A DNA stretch of 64,000 bases from Nostoc sp. FACHB-892 (GTDB lineage: Bacteria; Cyanobacteriota; Cyanobacteriia; Cyanobacteriales; Nostocaceae): the NCBI RefSeq assembly GCF_014698795.1, contig NZ_JACJTR010000006.1:248001-312000 (forward strand), read 5' to 3'. Shown here in pieces: positions 33,480 to 43,083 of the stretch. The notes below the pieces were generated by a model. It saw only the letters and a list, made by a program, of their open reading frames with translations. It was not told where the DNA came from and searched no databases. Both the position numbers and the translations under genes were made by a program. Numbering within the stretch: position 1 is the first letter of the stretch; every line of letters starts with the position of its first letter.

Positions 33480-36272
33480 ATGCTAAAACTTTTGTTGGGC
33501 GACCCCAACGCTCGTAAGCTTAAAAAATATCAACCTTCTGTTACTGAAATTAACCTTCTAGAGGAAGAAATTAAGGCTCTTTCCGATGAAGAGTTAAAAG
33601 GTAAAACCGTTGAATTTAAACAACGGTTTGCCAAAGGCGAAACTCTGGATGACCTATTGCCTGAAGCTTACGCCGTTGTCCGGGAAGCAGGACGGCGAGT
33701 CTTAGGCTTGCGGCACTTTGATGTTCAACTCCTTGGCGGTATCATTTTGCATGTAGGGCAAATTGCCGAAATGAAAACCGGCGAGGGTAAAACGCTTGTA
33801 GCAACTTTACCAAGTTATTTAAATGGCCTGACTGGTAAAGGTGTACACGTCGTCACTGTGAACGATTACCTGGCTCGTCGGGATGCTGAATGGATGGGGC
33901 AGGTGCATCGGTTCTTGGGGCTAAGTGTGGGGCTAATCCAGTCAAGTATGACTCCCAGCGAACGCCAAAAAAACTACGACTGTGATATCACTTATGTCAC
34001 CAACAGCGAAGTAGGGTTTGACTACCTGCGGGATAACATGGCGACATCAATGGCAGATGTGGTGCAACGCCCGTTCAATTATTGCGTGATTGACGAGGTA
34101 GACTCGATTTTAGTTGATGAAGCACGGACACCACTGATTATTTCTGGGCAGGTGGAAAGACCTACAGAAAAGTATCTGCAAGCTGCTGAAATCGCATTTA
34201 CACTCAAAAAAGACGAGCATTATGATGTAGATGAAAAAGCTCGTAACGTGCTATTGACAGATGAAGGATTTGCAGAATCCGAAAATCTTTTGGGAGTCAC
34301 AGATTTATTTGACCCTGAAGATCCTTGGGCGCACTTCGTTTTCAATGCGATTAAAGCCAAAGAACTTTTTCTCAAGGATGTAAATTACATCGTCCGTAAT
34401 GGCGAAGTGGTAATTGTGGATGAATTTACCGGTCGGGTGCTACCCGGACGGCGTTGGAGTGATGGACTACACCAGGCGATTGAAGCCAAAGAACACGTAG
34501 AAATTCAGCCAGAAACTCAAACTCTAGCGACAATTACTTATCAAAATCTGTTCTTGCTGTATCCAAAGCTTGGTGGAATGACCGGAACGGCAAAAACAGA
34601 AGAACCGGAATTTGAAAAAATTTACAAATTGGAAGTTGCGGTAATTCCTACCAACCGTGACAGAAGACGCGAAGACTTGTCTGATATGGTCTTTAAGACA
34701 GAACCGGGCAAGTGGGGTGCGATCGCTAGAGAATGTGCCGAAATGCACGAACTTGGCAGACCTGTATTAGTAGGAACCACTAGTGTAGAAAAATCCGAAC
34801 TTCTCAGCCGACTGTTGAAGGAACTGGCGATTCCTCACGAATTACTCAACGCCCGCCCGGAAAACGTTGAGCGTGAGGCGGAAATCGTCGCCCAAGCTGG
34901 ACGAAAAGGTGCTGTAACCATTGCTACTAACATGGCTGGTAGAGGTACAGACATCATTTTGGGTGGTAACTCCGAATACATGGCACGTCTGAAGCTGCGG
35001 GAATACTTCATGCCCCGAATCGTCATGCCAGAAGATGAAGATAGCTTTGGCGTGCAAAGACCAGCCGGATTGCCTACAGGACACGGTGGTGGTCAAGGCT
35101 TTGTCCCTGGTAAAAAAGTCAAAACTTGGCGGGCTTCACCAGAAATTTTCCCCACGCAGTTGACAAAAGAAACAGAAAAACTACTCAAAGATGCAGTAGA
35201 AATTGCGGTGCGTGAATATGGCGATCGCAGCTTACCAGAATTGGAAGCTGAAGAAAAGGTAGCTGTAGCCGCAGAAAAAGCTCCCATCGATGACCCTGTA
35301 ATTCAGAAGTTGCGGGAAGCTTACAACCGCGTTAAGCAAGAATATGAACAATTTACTACCCGCGAACATGATGAGGTAGTGCAAATCGGCGGTTTGCACG
35401 TAATTGGTACAGAACGCCACGAATCGCGGCGGATTGACAACCAATTGCGGGGACGTGCGGGAAGACAAGGCGACCCTGGAACTACGAGATTCTTCCTCAG
35501 TTTAGAGGATAACCTACTACGGATTTTTGGTGGCGATCGCGTTGCTGGGTTAATGAATGCCTTCCAAGTGGAAGAAGATATGCCCATCGAATCTGGGATG
35601 CTCACCCGCAGTTTGGAAGGCGCACAGAAAAAAGTTGAAACCTATTACTACGACATCCGTAAGCAGGTATTTGAGTATGACGAGGTGATGAATAATCAAC
35701 GTCGTGCTATTTATGCTGAACGTCGGCGGGTGTTAGAAGGTCAAGACTTGAAAGAACAAGTAATCAAGTACGCCGAAAAAACGATGGATGACATCGTTGA
35801 TTACTATATCAACATAGACTTACCCTCAGAAGAGTGGGAGTTAGAAAAGCTGGTTGAGAAAGTTAAAGAATTTGTCTATCTGCTAGCGGATTTGCAGCCA
35901 AATCAATTAGAGGATATGTCTGTCGGCGAGATTAAAGCCTTCCTTCATGAACAGGTGCGGATTGCTTACGACCTTAAAGAAGCGCAGATTGACCAAGTTC
36001 AACCCGGACTTATGCGCCAAGCAGAACGTTTCTTTATTTTGCAACGCATTGATACTCTGTGGCGGGAACACCTGCAACAAATGGATGCTTTACGCGAATC
36101 GGTAGGATTACGTGGTTATGGGCAAAAAGACCCACTGATTGAGTATAAGAGCGAGGGTTACGAACTCTTCTTGGATATGATGGTCAACATCCGCCGAGAT
36201 GTGGTGTACTCGTTGTTTATGTTCCAACCGCAGCCTCAGCCAATGATGCAGGCAGAATCAGAGATGGTGTAG
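33480..36272 (+). CDS. secA: preprotein translocase ATPase SecA
   Basis: SecA drives post-translational export of signal-peptide proteins through SecYEG. The 930-residue protein has Walker [12 protein letters not shown] near residue 101, [13 protein letters not shown] near 128, the DEAD-like [18 protein letters not shown] near 206, the preprotein cross-linking domain with [15 protein letters not shown] near 320, [16 protein letters not shown] near 480, [10 protein letters not shown] near 660 and a helical scaffold to about 910. The C-terminal cysteine zinc motif found in E. coli SecA is absent, as is usual in cyanobacteria. It is monocistronic. Confidence 0.97.
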   Translation: MLKLLLGDPNARKLKKYQPSVTEINLLEEEIKALSDEELKGKTVEFKQRFAKGETLDDLLPEAYAVVREAGRRVLGLRHFDVQLLGGIILHVGQIAEMKTGEGKTLVATLPSYLNGLTGKGVHVVTVNDYLARRDAEWMGQVHRFLGLSVGLIQSSMTPSERQKNYDCDITYVTNSEVGFDYLRDNMATSMADVVQRPFNYCVIDEVDSILVDEARTPLIISGQVERPTEKYLQAAEIAFTLKKDEHYDVDEKARNVLLTDEGFAESENLLGVTDLFDPEDPWAHFVFNAIKAKELFLKDVNYIVRNGEVVIVDEFTGRVLPGRRWSDGLHQAIEAKEHVEIQPETQTLATITYQNLFLLYPKLGGMTGTAKTEEPEFEKIYKLEVAVIPTNRDRRREDLSDMVFKTEPGKWGAIARECAEMHELGRPVLVGTTSVEKSELLSRLLKELAIPHELLNARPENVEREAEIVAQAGRKGAVTIATNMAGRGTDIILGGNSEYMARLKLREYFMPRIVMPEDEDSFGVQRPAGLPTGHGGGQGFVPGKKVKTWRASPEIFPTQLTKETEKLLKDAVEIAVREYGDRSLPELEAEEKVAVAAEKAPIDDPVIQKLREAYNRVKQEYEQFTTREHDEVVQIGGLHVIGTERHESRRIDNQLRGRAGRQGDPGTTRFFLSLEDNLLRIFGGDRVAGLMNAFQVEEDMPIESGMLTRSLEGAQKKVETYYYDIRKQVFEYDEVMNNQRRAIYAERRRVLEGQDLKEQVIKYAEKTMDDIVDYYINIDLPSEEWELEKLVEKVKEFVYLLADLQPNQLEDMSVGEIKAFLHEQVRIAYDLKEAQIDQVQPGLMRQAERFFILQRIDTLWREHLQQMDALRESVGLRGYGQKDPLIEYKSEGYELFLDMMVNIRRDVVYSLFMFQPQPQPMMQAESEMV

Positions 36273-36592
36273 GTAGAGAATATCCGATGCAGAGACGCAG
36301 AGGCGCAGAGAGTGCTTTTGCGTCTTTGTTTTATGCTAGTAGTGCATTCGCTACATTTTGACTTTTGCGCCCCCACAAGTTGATTATTTACCGAAGAGAC
36401 GGAGGGGAAGGGGGCAGGGAGCAGGGGGAGCAAGCCCTTTCCCTCTGCGTGGAGCGTAGCGGAACATGAGTGCCCCGCCCTTAAGCGAGTGTTCATCTGG
36501 GGCGGAGTACAAGCCCCGTCTCAGACCGTCCCCCTTGCTCCCTGCTCCCTGCTCCCCTGCCTCTTTTGACAAGCCTTTATTTAAGTTGCTAA
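36273..36592. other. spacer between convergent secA and ilvN, inverted purine/pyrimidine repeats
   Basis: The spacer contains a GATGCAGAGACGCAGAGGCGCAGAG repeat (36287-36311), the G-run cluster at 36404-36428, and its inverted counterpart near 36520-36570. The intervening 90 bp are a compound dispersed repeat (GGAGCGTAGCGGAAC). These structures probably end both transcripts. No gene is supported. Confidence 0.6.
36404..36428 (+). other. G-quadruplex-type G-run cluster downstream of secA
   Basis: Four runs of three or more G (36404-36407, 36410-36414, 36417-36419, 36424-36428), separated by loops of two to four bases, match the canonical quadruplex pattern. The purine-rich segment is mirrored in inverted orientation by a CCCCTTGCTCCCTGCTCCC stretch at about 36530-36555, so a long hairpin is a competing structure. 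Confidence 0.6.
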
Positions 36593-37120
36593 CTAAACTT
36601 TTGCTTCCAAAGACTTGAGTAACTCGGTATTCACACCCGATTCACGAGTCAGGGCAATTTTGCCAGTGCGGGCGATTTCTCTTAAACCAAATTTTTGCAA
36701 CACTTGCACGATCGCTACCATTTTACCTGGATCTCCCACAACTTCTAAGGTGAGAGAATCTTCCGCTACGTCCACGACTCGCGCCCGGAAAATCTGAGAC
36801 AGTTCGATCACTTCTGAGCGATTGCTGCTACTAGCATTCACCTTCACAAGCATCAATTCTCGCTCTACGCAAGGAGTTTCGGTAATATCCTGTACCTTAA
36901 GAACATTGACTAACTTGTATAGTTGTTTGGTGAGTTGCTCGATCACGCGATCATCACCAGGTACAACCATCGTGATTCGGGAAACTCCTCCCTGTTCAGC
37001 AGGGCCAACAGCAAGGCTTTCAATATTAAAGCCGCGACGGGCGAATAAACCAGAAATGCGGGAAAGAACACCCGCCTCATCTTCTACGAGAACTGAAAGG
37101 GTATGTTTCATCTTCGCCAA
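36593..37120 (-). CDS. ilvN: acetolactate synthase small (regulatory) subunit
   Basis: The regulatory subunit of acetohydroxyacid synthase activates the large subunit and gives feedback control by valine in branched-chain amino acid synthesis. The 175-residue length is standard. The N-terminal ACT domain ([35 protein letters not shown], residues 6-40) is followed by [31 protein letters not shown]. The C-terminal domain contains [31 protein letters not shown] and ALTRESG. The large-subunit gene is not adjacent; the ThDP enzyme at 51337 is probably not its partner. Confidence 0.93.
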   Translation of the reverse strand: MAKMKHTLSVLVEDEAGVLSRISGLFARRGFNIESLAVGPAEQGGVSRITMVVPGDDRVIEQLTKQLYKLVNVLKVQDITETPCVERELMLVKVNASSSNRSEVIELSQIFRARVVDVAEDSLTLEVVGDPGKMVAIVQVLQKFGLREIARTGKIALTRESGVNTELLKSLEAKV

Positions 37121-37458
37121 CAGAGGCTAGCACAGGATTGGAGGAACGCAGACACTAGTACCGCTTTGCAGAATTCACTCATTCAAAATTCAAAATTCCT
37201 TGAGTTGTAAACTCTTGACATTTTGTCAAATGTATGTTGATTTCTGTTGTGGCGTACTACTGCACTAATTGTCAGTGCGACCTTTTATTGTAAACTCAAT
37301 AGCTGCACTCATTGCATTCTCTAGAGAGAAAAAATTGAGCAAAAATCATCCTGCAAGGAGTAATTTCATTGAATGCATCTCTTTTCTTTGGCAGATGTGG
37401 CAATTTTGTAAAGCTTTTATACTCAGATTTAATGAGTCTCTAAAGGAGAAAAGTTTTT
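37121..37458. other. spacer between divergent ilvN and the BON gene
   Basis: It includes an ATTCAAAATTCAAAATTC repeat (37180-37196) and AT-rich sequence. A good ribosome binding site (AAAGGAGAA, 37442-37450) precedes the BON gene. No other gene is supported. Confidence 0.5.
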
Positions 37459-37827
37459 ATGGGTTGGTTAAAAAGACTATTTGGGATGGAAAAACCTCAA
37501 AATGCACAGGTAAATCCTACTCCGCAGTCAGTAGCACAAGCTCCTAATACTAATATTGCGCCTACTGCTACTCAATCAATACCCCCGGAACGTCTAGGCT
37601 TAAGCGGTGAATACGACCAAAGTGGGTTGGCAAAGCGGGTAGCCTTAGCATTTGATCAAGATCCCCAACTCGATGATGTTAATACTCTTTGGGTTGCTCA
37701 AACGGGTAGTACTGTAGTGTTGAAAGGTAAAGTTCCCAGTCAAGACATTCTCAACAAGATGGTTTCTGTAGCTCGTTCTGTGCATGGCGCTACAGATGTT
37801 GACACTAACCAAGCCACGATTGGCTAG
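37459..37827 (+). CDS. BON domain protein
   Basis: A 122-residue protein with a basic start (MGWLKRLFG), a low-complexity Pro/Thr/Gln linker (residues 14-47) and a BON domain in residues 50-120 (LAKRVALAFDQDPQLDD, VAQTGSTVVLKGKVPSQDILNKMVSVARSVHGATDVD). BON domains bind phospholipids or other envelope components and occur in osmotic-stress proteins such as OsmY. There is no signal peptide, so it may sit at the inner face of a membrane. AAAGGAGAA precedes the ATG by eight bases. Confidence 0.85.
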   Translation: MGWLKRLFGMEKPQNAQVNPTPQSVAQAPNTNIAPTATQSIPPERLGLSGEYDQSGLAKRVALAFDQDPQLDDVNTLWVAQTGSTVVLKGKVPSQDILNKMVSVARSVHGATDVDTNQATIG

Positions 37828-37875
37828 GTGTTAAGCAATTCAAAATTTAATAGTGGGAAAGGTATTGATTGGCGC

Positions 37876-37902
37876 GATGCCTACGGCGGGCTACGCCTAC
37901 GC
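37876..37902 (+). repeat. 27-nt dispersed repeat, intergenic copy
   Basis: An intergenic 27-mer (GATGCCTACGGCGG...) between the BON gene and the convergent hydrolase gene. It has the same sequence, with single-base or few-base differences, as the copies inside the cytochrome gene (32618) and the acetyltransferase gene (45140). Confidence 0.85.
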
Positions 37903-37919
37903 TCCTATTGCCTAATTAT

Positions 37920-38849
37920 TTAAGGAGTTGATGGTTGGCAATCGCTAACCCACCTCTCAATCCGATCTAAAATAGCTTGGTTGACTTGTTCCGGGCATTC
38001 ATCATGGGGACAATGACCCACGTCTTCTAAATTCAGCACTTCCAACTTGTCGTTATATTGGGCGAATTGGCTAGCCAGGGCTGGGGGAACAAACCGATCC
38101 TTTTGTCCCCAAATTAACAACATGGGAATTGTTAAGGTTGGTAATACCGTCTTGACACTGGGACTAAAGTTAATTCCGATCGCAGCTTTGAACAAAGCAC
38201 TAAAAGCCCTCGCTGAACCTTTATCTTGGGGAGGGCCAGCTAAAATTTCTATAAGTTCATCGGTAATCGCCTCTGGGTTAGCGTAGGCTAGGCTAGCCCA
38301 GCGACGTAGCACGCCAGGACGGCGCACGAAGTTAAACACGGGTTTCAGAATCAACGGCGAAGCGACAACATTTTTAATTGCTCTGACAATCGGTTGCAGC
38401 ACAGGCGGGATTGCTTCTTGCTCTAGAGAAGGGTCGGGTAAACTCATCATCACCATACCCAGCACCATATCGGGGTGAGTGGCGGCCGCGGCCATAGAAA
38501 TCAGCGAACCGTTGGAATTGCCTATTAATATCGCTGGTTGACGGATAAATGTTTTCCAAAAGTCGTAAACCTGCTCAACCCAGAGTTCGATGCTGTAATT
38601 AGCTGCGGCTTTTTCGGAAGCGCCAAAACCCAGCATATCGATGGCGTAAACTGTGTGATGTTCAGCCAACACCTCTAAATTATGTCGCCAATGACCAATG
38701 GAAGCGCCAAAGCCATGTAGCAATATCAAGGGTGTTGTCTTGTGGTTATTTTGGGCAGCGCGAATGTAAGTATAGCGAGTTTGCCAACCGCGCCAAACCC
38801 AATCTCTTTGATTACCAACCCGTTCTTGCCAGTGTAATGTAGTGGTCAC
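37920..38849 (-). CDS. alpha/beta-fold hydrolase
   Basis: A 309-residue alpha/beta hydrolase. PLILLHGFGASIGHW near residue 41 forms the oxyanion loop, DMLGFGASEK follows near 70, the nucleophile Ser is in LIGNSNGSLISMAAA near 108, the Asp in LLIWGQKDRFVP near 248 and the His in DVGHCPHDECPEQV near 278. A helical cap lies between residues 135 and 215. The nearest general class is haloalkane dehalogenase or 2-hydroxymuconic-type hydrolases, which in cyanobacteria and chloroplasts include pheophytinase-like enzymes. The substrate is not readable. It is convergent with the BON gene and monocistronic. Confidence 0.85.
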   Translation of the reverse strand: MTTTLHWQERVGNQRDWVWRGWQTRYTYIRAAQNNHKTTPLILLHGFGASIGHWRHNLEVLAEHHTVYAIDMLGFGASEKAAANYSIELWVEQVYDFWKTFIRQPAILIGNSNGSLISMAAAATHPDMVLGMVMMSLPDPSLEQEAIPPVLQPIVRAIKNVVASPLILKPVFNFVRRPGVLRRWASLAYANPEAITDELIEILAGPPQDKGSARAFSALFKAAIGINFSPSVKTVLPTLTIPMLLIWGQKDRFVPPALASQFAQYNDKLEVLNLEDVGHCPHDECPEQVNQAILDRIERWVSDCQPSTP

Positions 38850-39363
38850 AGTCGCCTTTGATTTATCAGCGTGGAAATACTATTATAAAACTTTGATTTT
38901 TCGCCTTAGGGATCTGCGAGTTAATAGGGTTTAGATGCAGTGGTTGTGGAAATGGGACAACGATTTGCTCGTAAACCTGGAAAATCCAAGTCTCAAAAAG
39001 CAGCTTTGTAGAAAATAGCTCAGTACTTGCACTTAAAAAATGCACCGTTGAAGCTCAGAATTTGAATGTTGGAGTTAAAAGCACGACATTTCGAGTTCTG
39101 AGCTTTATTTTTGAAGTTCAAAGGCTCAACATTCGAGTAAAAAGGTGCAACTTCCGAGTTCAGAGGTTCAACGTTCGAGCAAAAAGGTGCAACTTCCGAG
39201 TTCAAAGGCTCAACGTTCGAGCAAAAAGGTTCAACTTCCGAGTTCAGAGGCTCAAGCATCTTCTTCAGAACTCGAACATTTGGCTTCAGAGGTTAAAGAG
39301 TTGAGCTAGAAGTTTAGAATTTGAGTTACAAGAGATATAGCTTACTGGCATAAGGGTTAGGCA
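38850..39363. other. spacer holding the second 21-bp repeat array
   Basis: Besides the array there is a 19-codon frame at 38952-39011 (MGQRFARKPGKSKSQKAAL), which may be the stub of a lost gene but matches nothing I recognise. The remainder is AT-rich. Confidence 0.45.
39073..39261. repeat. 21-bp tandem repeat array, nine units
   Basis: Nine contiguous units of exactly 21 bp. In the last seven, AGTTCAAAGGCTCAACGTTC-G and AGCAAAAAGGTGCAACTTCC-G types alternate (42-bp higher-order period); the first two units are degenerate. Units begin AG(T/C) and carry an AAAGGCTCAA-type centre, like the AAAGGCTCGT units of the array after recQ at 21326. Both strands stay open and encode heptapeptide repeats. 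Confidence 0.9.
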
Positions 39364-40014
39364 ATGAGTGAAACTCAGACCCAGTTACCGACAGATACAT
39401 GGATTTGTGCTTCTTGGCAAGAGTATGAGCAAGCGATCGCTAACTTGCTCAACGAGAAGGGAAAGAGTTACTACTACAAAGGACACATGAGGCTGGAAAT
39501 GCCACCAGTTAGTTTCGATCATGGTAAAGACCATGTTGTAATTATTTTTGCAGTGACTCTATTTGCAGCACTTAAAAGCATTGCAGCCACAGGTTTAGAC
39601 ACAACCACCTTTCGTAAAACTGGTGTTCAGGATTGTCAGCCCGATGTGGCGTATTACCTCAGAGAACGCGCCCAAACTATCCCAGCAGGTACAGGAATTG
39701 TCAACCTTGATAGGTATTCTGCACCAGATTTAGTGATTGAAGTTGCAAAAACATCTCTCTTGGATGATTTGGGTACAAAGCGATCGCTCTATGAAGAGTT
39801 AGGTATTGCTGAATACTGGGTAGTAGATGTCCAAAATGCCCAAATCATCGCTTATGCGATCGCAGACCAAGGTAGTAAACGTATTCAAGAATCACAGGTA
39901 TTGCCTGGGCTGACGATGTCTATTTTAGAAGAAGCCTTACACCGTAGTCGTGAAATAAATCAATCTCAAGTTGGAACTTGGTTATTGAGCCAGTTTCAGC
40001 AAAAGGAGGATTGA
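39364..40014 (+). CDS. Uma2 family (DUF820) putative endonuclease
   Basis: A 216-residue member of the Uma2 family, with core marks QDCQPDVAYYLRERA near residue 93, YSAPDLVIEVAKTSLLDDLGTKRSLYEELGIAEYWVVD near 118-160 (D, E-x-V, K) and the ending LPGLTMSILEEALHRS. It sits 103 bp after the 21-bp repeat array and upstream of the convergent creatininase-like gene. It differs clearly from the copies at 7003 and 54728, so the three are not recent duplicates. Confidence 0.87.
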   Translation: MSETQTQLPTDTWICASWQEYEQAIANLLNEKGKSYYYKGHMRLEMPPVSFDHGKDHVVIIFAVTLFAALKSIAATGLDTTTFRKTGVQDCQPDVAYYLRERAQTIPAGTGIVNLDRYSAPDLVIEVAKTSLLDDLGTKRSLYEELGIAEYWVVDVQNAQIIAYAIADQGSKRIQESQVLPGLTMSILEEALHRSREINQSQVGTWLLSQFQQKED

Positions 40015-40088
40015 GTATAACTTTTCTCAAGATATTTTGTGCAAAGACACGATTTTACTCGCATCTCTACAGCGTCTTTCCATGACTT

Positions 40089-40835
40089 TTACTGTGCGTT
40101 CACAAATTCCAAATACCCACTGCTAAGTTCTTTCACCGCCAAATCATAAAATTGCTTACCGTGTTCAGGGGTTGCTAAAGCCGGATTTGATCCCATACGT
40201 CCATCTGGATAATGCGCTCGAAAGTCTGCTGCGCTATAAATCCTGTGTCCGCTTGCAACTTCTGGTGAAAGAGGCGCTTGCTTAATCGCCTCTGGATAAA
40301 CGTACTGAGTGAGGGCTACTTCACTTGGCGTTGCATGAGAACCTTCTTGATCCCCATATAATTCTTTAGCTAGCTTATATACAGAACCGCACATAAACCA
40401 GTTTGCCACTTGACATTGCACCTGTTGAGCATTGGGAATCTGCAAATCTTCTAAATGCGCGTAAGTTTCTGAAAAAGCTGCTTTGAGGGTGGCGATATTA
40501 CCACCGTGTCCGTTAATAAAGTAGAACTTGCTAAAACCAGCTTTAGCTAAACAAGTTACATAATCTCGCACTACTTGAATTAAAGTGCTAGGACGCAGAC
40601 TGATTGAACCAGGAAAAGCAGTATGATGCAATGCCATCCCCACATTGATTGTAGGGCCAACGATCGCTTGAGTTGCATCACCCACACCAGCTGCGATCGC
40701 TTCTGCACAAATGGCATCAGTACCAATTAACCCGGTTGGCCCATGTTGTTCTGTGGAACCAATAGGGAAAATAATCCCCTTGGACTGTTGTAAATAAGCT
40801 TCGACTTCTGGCCAAGTACTTAAATGCAGTAACAT
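40089..40835 (-). CDS. creatininase family amidohydrolase
   Basis: A 248-residue metal-dependent amidohydrolase of the creatininase/MftE family. The metal-binding STEQHGPTGLIGTDAI near residue 27 gives Glu, His and Asp ligands. VGMALHHTAFPGSISLRPST near 64, FINGHGGNIATLKAAF near 108 and the EGSHATPSEVALTQY block near 165 complete the active site. Family members open cyclic amides (creatinine, formamidopyrimidine) or trim peptide cofactor precursors. No creatinine or mycofactocin genes are nearby, so the substrate is open. The start codon is a clear ATG. Confidence 0.87.
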   Translation of the reverse strand: MLLHLSTWPEVEAYLQQSKGIIFPIGSTEQHGPTGLIGTDAICAEAIAAGVGDATQAIVGPTINVGMALHHTAFPGSISLRPSTLIQVVRDYVTCLAKAGFSKFYFINGHGGNIATLKAAFSETYAHLEDLQIPNAQQVQCQVANWFMCGSVYKLAKELYGDQEGSHATPSEVALTQYVYPEAIKQAPLSPEVASGHRIYSAADFRAHYPDGRMGSNPALATPEHGKQFYDLAVKELSSGYLEFVNAQ

Positions 40836-41285
40836 TTTTGATGATTTCCCTCAATAAAATGGTGTGGGACAAAATTTTTTTCTGCTAAATAGCATTTTCT
40901 GTAATTAAACTCCCACTAACACGATTATGAACTCCTAAGATTAACAGTGGTGGCGATCGCTATAATAAATTTCAATAAATAAGATCCCCGACTTCTCAAA
41001 GAAGTCGGGGATCTTAAGCTTTTCACATTTTTAGTTATCAGCCACCAACCAAGAATTTACTGCAAATTTTGCAGTAAATGAGACTATTTATTTCTACAAA
41101 TATTGTTTAGGGGATGTAGTTGCAACAAGTTTTGACAGATATGGATATAAGCAATTTACCGATTCTGCCACTTTATCTTACAACACTTACTGCGAATCGC
41201 CCTATACTAGAAATCTCAACTAAATTATGAGATATTCACCTTCTAGATCATCAATTAAACAAAGGGGATCACGCTTTTCCGTTGA
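40836..41285. other. spacer with a strong inverted repeat
   Basis: The dominant feature is the 17-bp-stem hairpin at 40980-41016 (separate entry). Elsewhere are a TTTTGCAGTAAAT short duplication near 41063-41080 and AT-rich sequence. No gene is seen. Confidence 0.5.
40980..41016. repeat. perfect inverted repeat, 17-bp stem
   Basis: AAGATCCCCGACTTCT at 40981-40996 is exactly complementary to 41000-41015, with a CAA loop and one further T-A pair outside. Its form (GATCCCCGACTTCTT) is that of a common dispersed repeat in filamentous cyanobacteria; it may also end transcripts. It lies between two genes that both point left, upstream of the creatininase gene. Confidence 0.85.
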
Positions 41286-41558
41286 TTAATCAAAGTAATA
41301 ATGTTTTTTCACGTCCTTGGTAATTTCCCATGTGCAAGACATACCAGCAGGAAAAGTCACCAAATCGCCTTTACCCATTTGCACTGATTGTCCACCATCA
41401 GGAGTAACAAGTACGTCACCTTCTAGAAAGTAGCAAGTTTCTTGAGAATCATAAGTCCAAGGAAATTTTGATACTTCCTTTTTCCAAATTTCCCATTTAA
41501 AGACACCCAATTCATTGAGGCGTTCTTGTTGGGGTTGATGCTCAATTTTAATGTCCAT
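41286..41558 (-). CDS. small cupin-domain protein (DUF861/EutQ-like)
   Basis: A 90-residue single-domain cupin. FPWTYDSQETCYFLEGDVLVTPDGGQSVQMGKGDLVTFPAGMSCTWEI carries the two cupin motifs in the variant typical of DUF861, where Glu, Cys and Tyr replace the histidine metal ligands of motif 1. Its role is unknown; relatives take part in sugar or ureide metabolism. It lies 21 bp after the Mo-nitrogenase-C-terminal gene on the same strand, so the two form an operon. Confidence 0.85.
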   Translation of the reverse strand: MDIKIEHQPQQERLNELGVFKWEIWKKEVSKFPWTYDSQETCYFLEGDVLVTPDGGQSVQMGKGDLVTFPAGMSCTWEITKDVKKHYYFD

Positions 41559-41579
41559 ATTGGTTTTCTCTAGTTATGT

Positions 41580-41951
41580 TCAGCAGTAGGATTGAATATC
41601 CTCTCCACACTGATCTACTAGATAACACAAAGCGCGAAAACGCAAATAGACAAGTTCGTTATAAAGCGGATTGAGCTTGCACATTGGCGGAATGTGACCT
41701 ATTTTGCGACCAAAAAGCGTGATATCGCGCTCGAATGGACACTGAGCGGGGATCACTTTAGCAATTAATTTGGCTAACTTCCGATTCTGAATTTCGATTT
41801 TGTCTAACCATTGACGTAATGGTTGCAGAAAATCTAATTTCGGTCTAGTAAATTGCTTTTTACTACCTTTTTGATTCTTTTCTTCTAAAGGGCTAATAAA
41901 AGCAGGCAGAAAAATACGCTGATTAATTGTTTTAAGCATAGTCGTAGGCAA
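41580..41951 (-). CDS. Mo-dependent nitrogenase C-terminal family protein
   Basis: A 123-residue protein whose last 80 residues form the 'Mo-dependent nitrogenase C-terminal' domain: WLDKIEIQNRKLAKLIAKVIPAQCPFERD, GHIPPMCKLNPLYNELVYLRFRALCYL and CGEDIQSYC. Four conserved cysteines could bind metal or form disulfides. The family is named from a nitrogenase-related context, but its function is unknown, and no nif structural genes are in this window. It heads a two-gene operon with the cupin gene. A second copy lies at 46601 in opposite orientation. Confidence 0.85.
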   Translation of the reverse strand: MPTTMLKTINQRIFLPAFISPLEEKNQKGSKKQFTRPKLDFLQPLRQWLDKIEIQNRKLAKLIAKVIPAQCPFERDITLFGRKIGHIPPMCKLNPLYNELVYLRFRALCYLVDQCGEDIQSYC

Positions 41952-43083
41952 GGTTTTCCTTGTGTAGATGAACTATTTGCCGATTTGCAATATTACCATG
42001 TAATCTATCTGGTCAATTTGCATTGTGCTTGGAAGTTAGGAAGGAGAATAAGCACAAGGCAAAGAATTTACATGGATCTTTGGGGGGAAATGGTTTAACT
42101 AATTGTTATTTAAGCCCACCAAATGAGGAAGAACTGTCCCGTTAAATACAAAATAACAAAGAAAATATAAATATGGCATTTCTTTAACTTATGGATTGCT
42201 AATCTTCGAGATAGCAATTTTATATATCACATATAAATGCCTGTATAAATGCTTGGTTCTCAAACTGCCTAGTATCTAGAGATGGACTTTGGGTAACAAA
42301 AAAACAGTTTCGCTCTAACTCCATATAGATTTTGCTAGGATTAGCCTCTAATATCCAGCGATTTTAGGCTATTAAATATCTAGTAATCTGTCCGGTATGT
42401 TACACTAGCTAACTTAGATATTATCTAATAAGTAGCAATAAATAGTTTGATAAGTCCAAGCTAATATACTTAAAGAAGTATAGCACTTATAAGAATATTT
42501 GCAATAAATATATCGTGTGTGATGTCCCTACCAATACAGAGGTTCTCACTTTAGTGCAATACAGTCTGAACCTCATCTTGTATTTGAGACACGCAAATAC
42601 TCCCTTCTTCTTGCTAAAGAGAGGGGTTAGGGGTGAGATTTAAAAATGTACTTCATGCAAAGGAGAACCGTTGTATAGGTCAAGTATTCTGTGAAATGCT
42701 ATAATTATGAAAGTATTATCTTTTAAAATATTTCAAGCCGTAACAATCTTGATATTTGCTGATATGCTCTACATTCTGCTGCTCTAATTTTGACAGTAAT
42801 TTAGGCTGTTAACTGTTAACCGTCAACAGCCTTCATGTAAATGTTCAAGTTAAATGCGTAACAGCTTAACTGGGAGATTTGGGGATTGTAGTGAATCGAT
42901 ATTAGCTGTTTAACCACACAACGGCGCTTTGAAGCTATATAGGTACGTATCTTCTGCTAGATAGGTTTCACCAAATCCACCAGCGCCCAGTGTGTGAATA
43001 ACTTGATAGCGATCGTTCAGCAGCTATATTGTCATGGGAGATTACAAGCAATATTCCTAAGATAATTTTCCGCAAAACTACCT
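41952..43083. other. 1.1-kb gene-poor region with relics
   Basis: No convincing gene is present. It contains a GAGAGGGGTTAGGGGTGAGATTT dispersed repeat (about 42620-42642), an imperfect hairpin GGCTGTTAAC / GTCAACAGCC at 42804-42831, and the relic of a Ser/Thr kinase gene at 42910-43035. The 42150-42500 part is very AT-rich. Confidence 0.5.
42910..43035 (-). pseudogene. N-terminal relic of a Ser/Thr protein kinase
   Basis: The minus strand reads MTI, an in-frame stop, then LLNDRYQVIHTLGAGGFGETYLAED and a few more codons before a stop at 42910. LGAGGFGETYLAED is the glycine-rich ATP loop of cyanobacterial Hanks-type kinases, which start with an RYQVIxxLGxGGFG pattern. The catalytic lysine and everything after it are gone, so this is a short decayed fragment. 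Confidence 0.65.

Noticed and set aside
21326..39261. CRISPR array
   Set aside because: The 21-bp units are contiguous with no unique spacers, and no cas genes are present.
39020..39304. Heptad-repeat frames in the second 21-bp array
   Set aside because: Same reason: a by-product of the repeat length being divisible by three.
40980..41016. Terminator for the creatininase gene
   Set aside because: It lies upstream of that gene, which points left. It fits a dispersed repeat, or an end for a transcript from the cupin side, which also points left.
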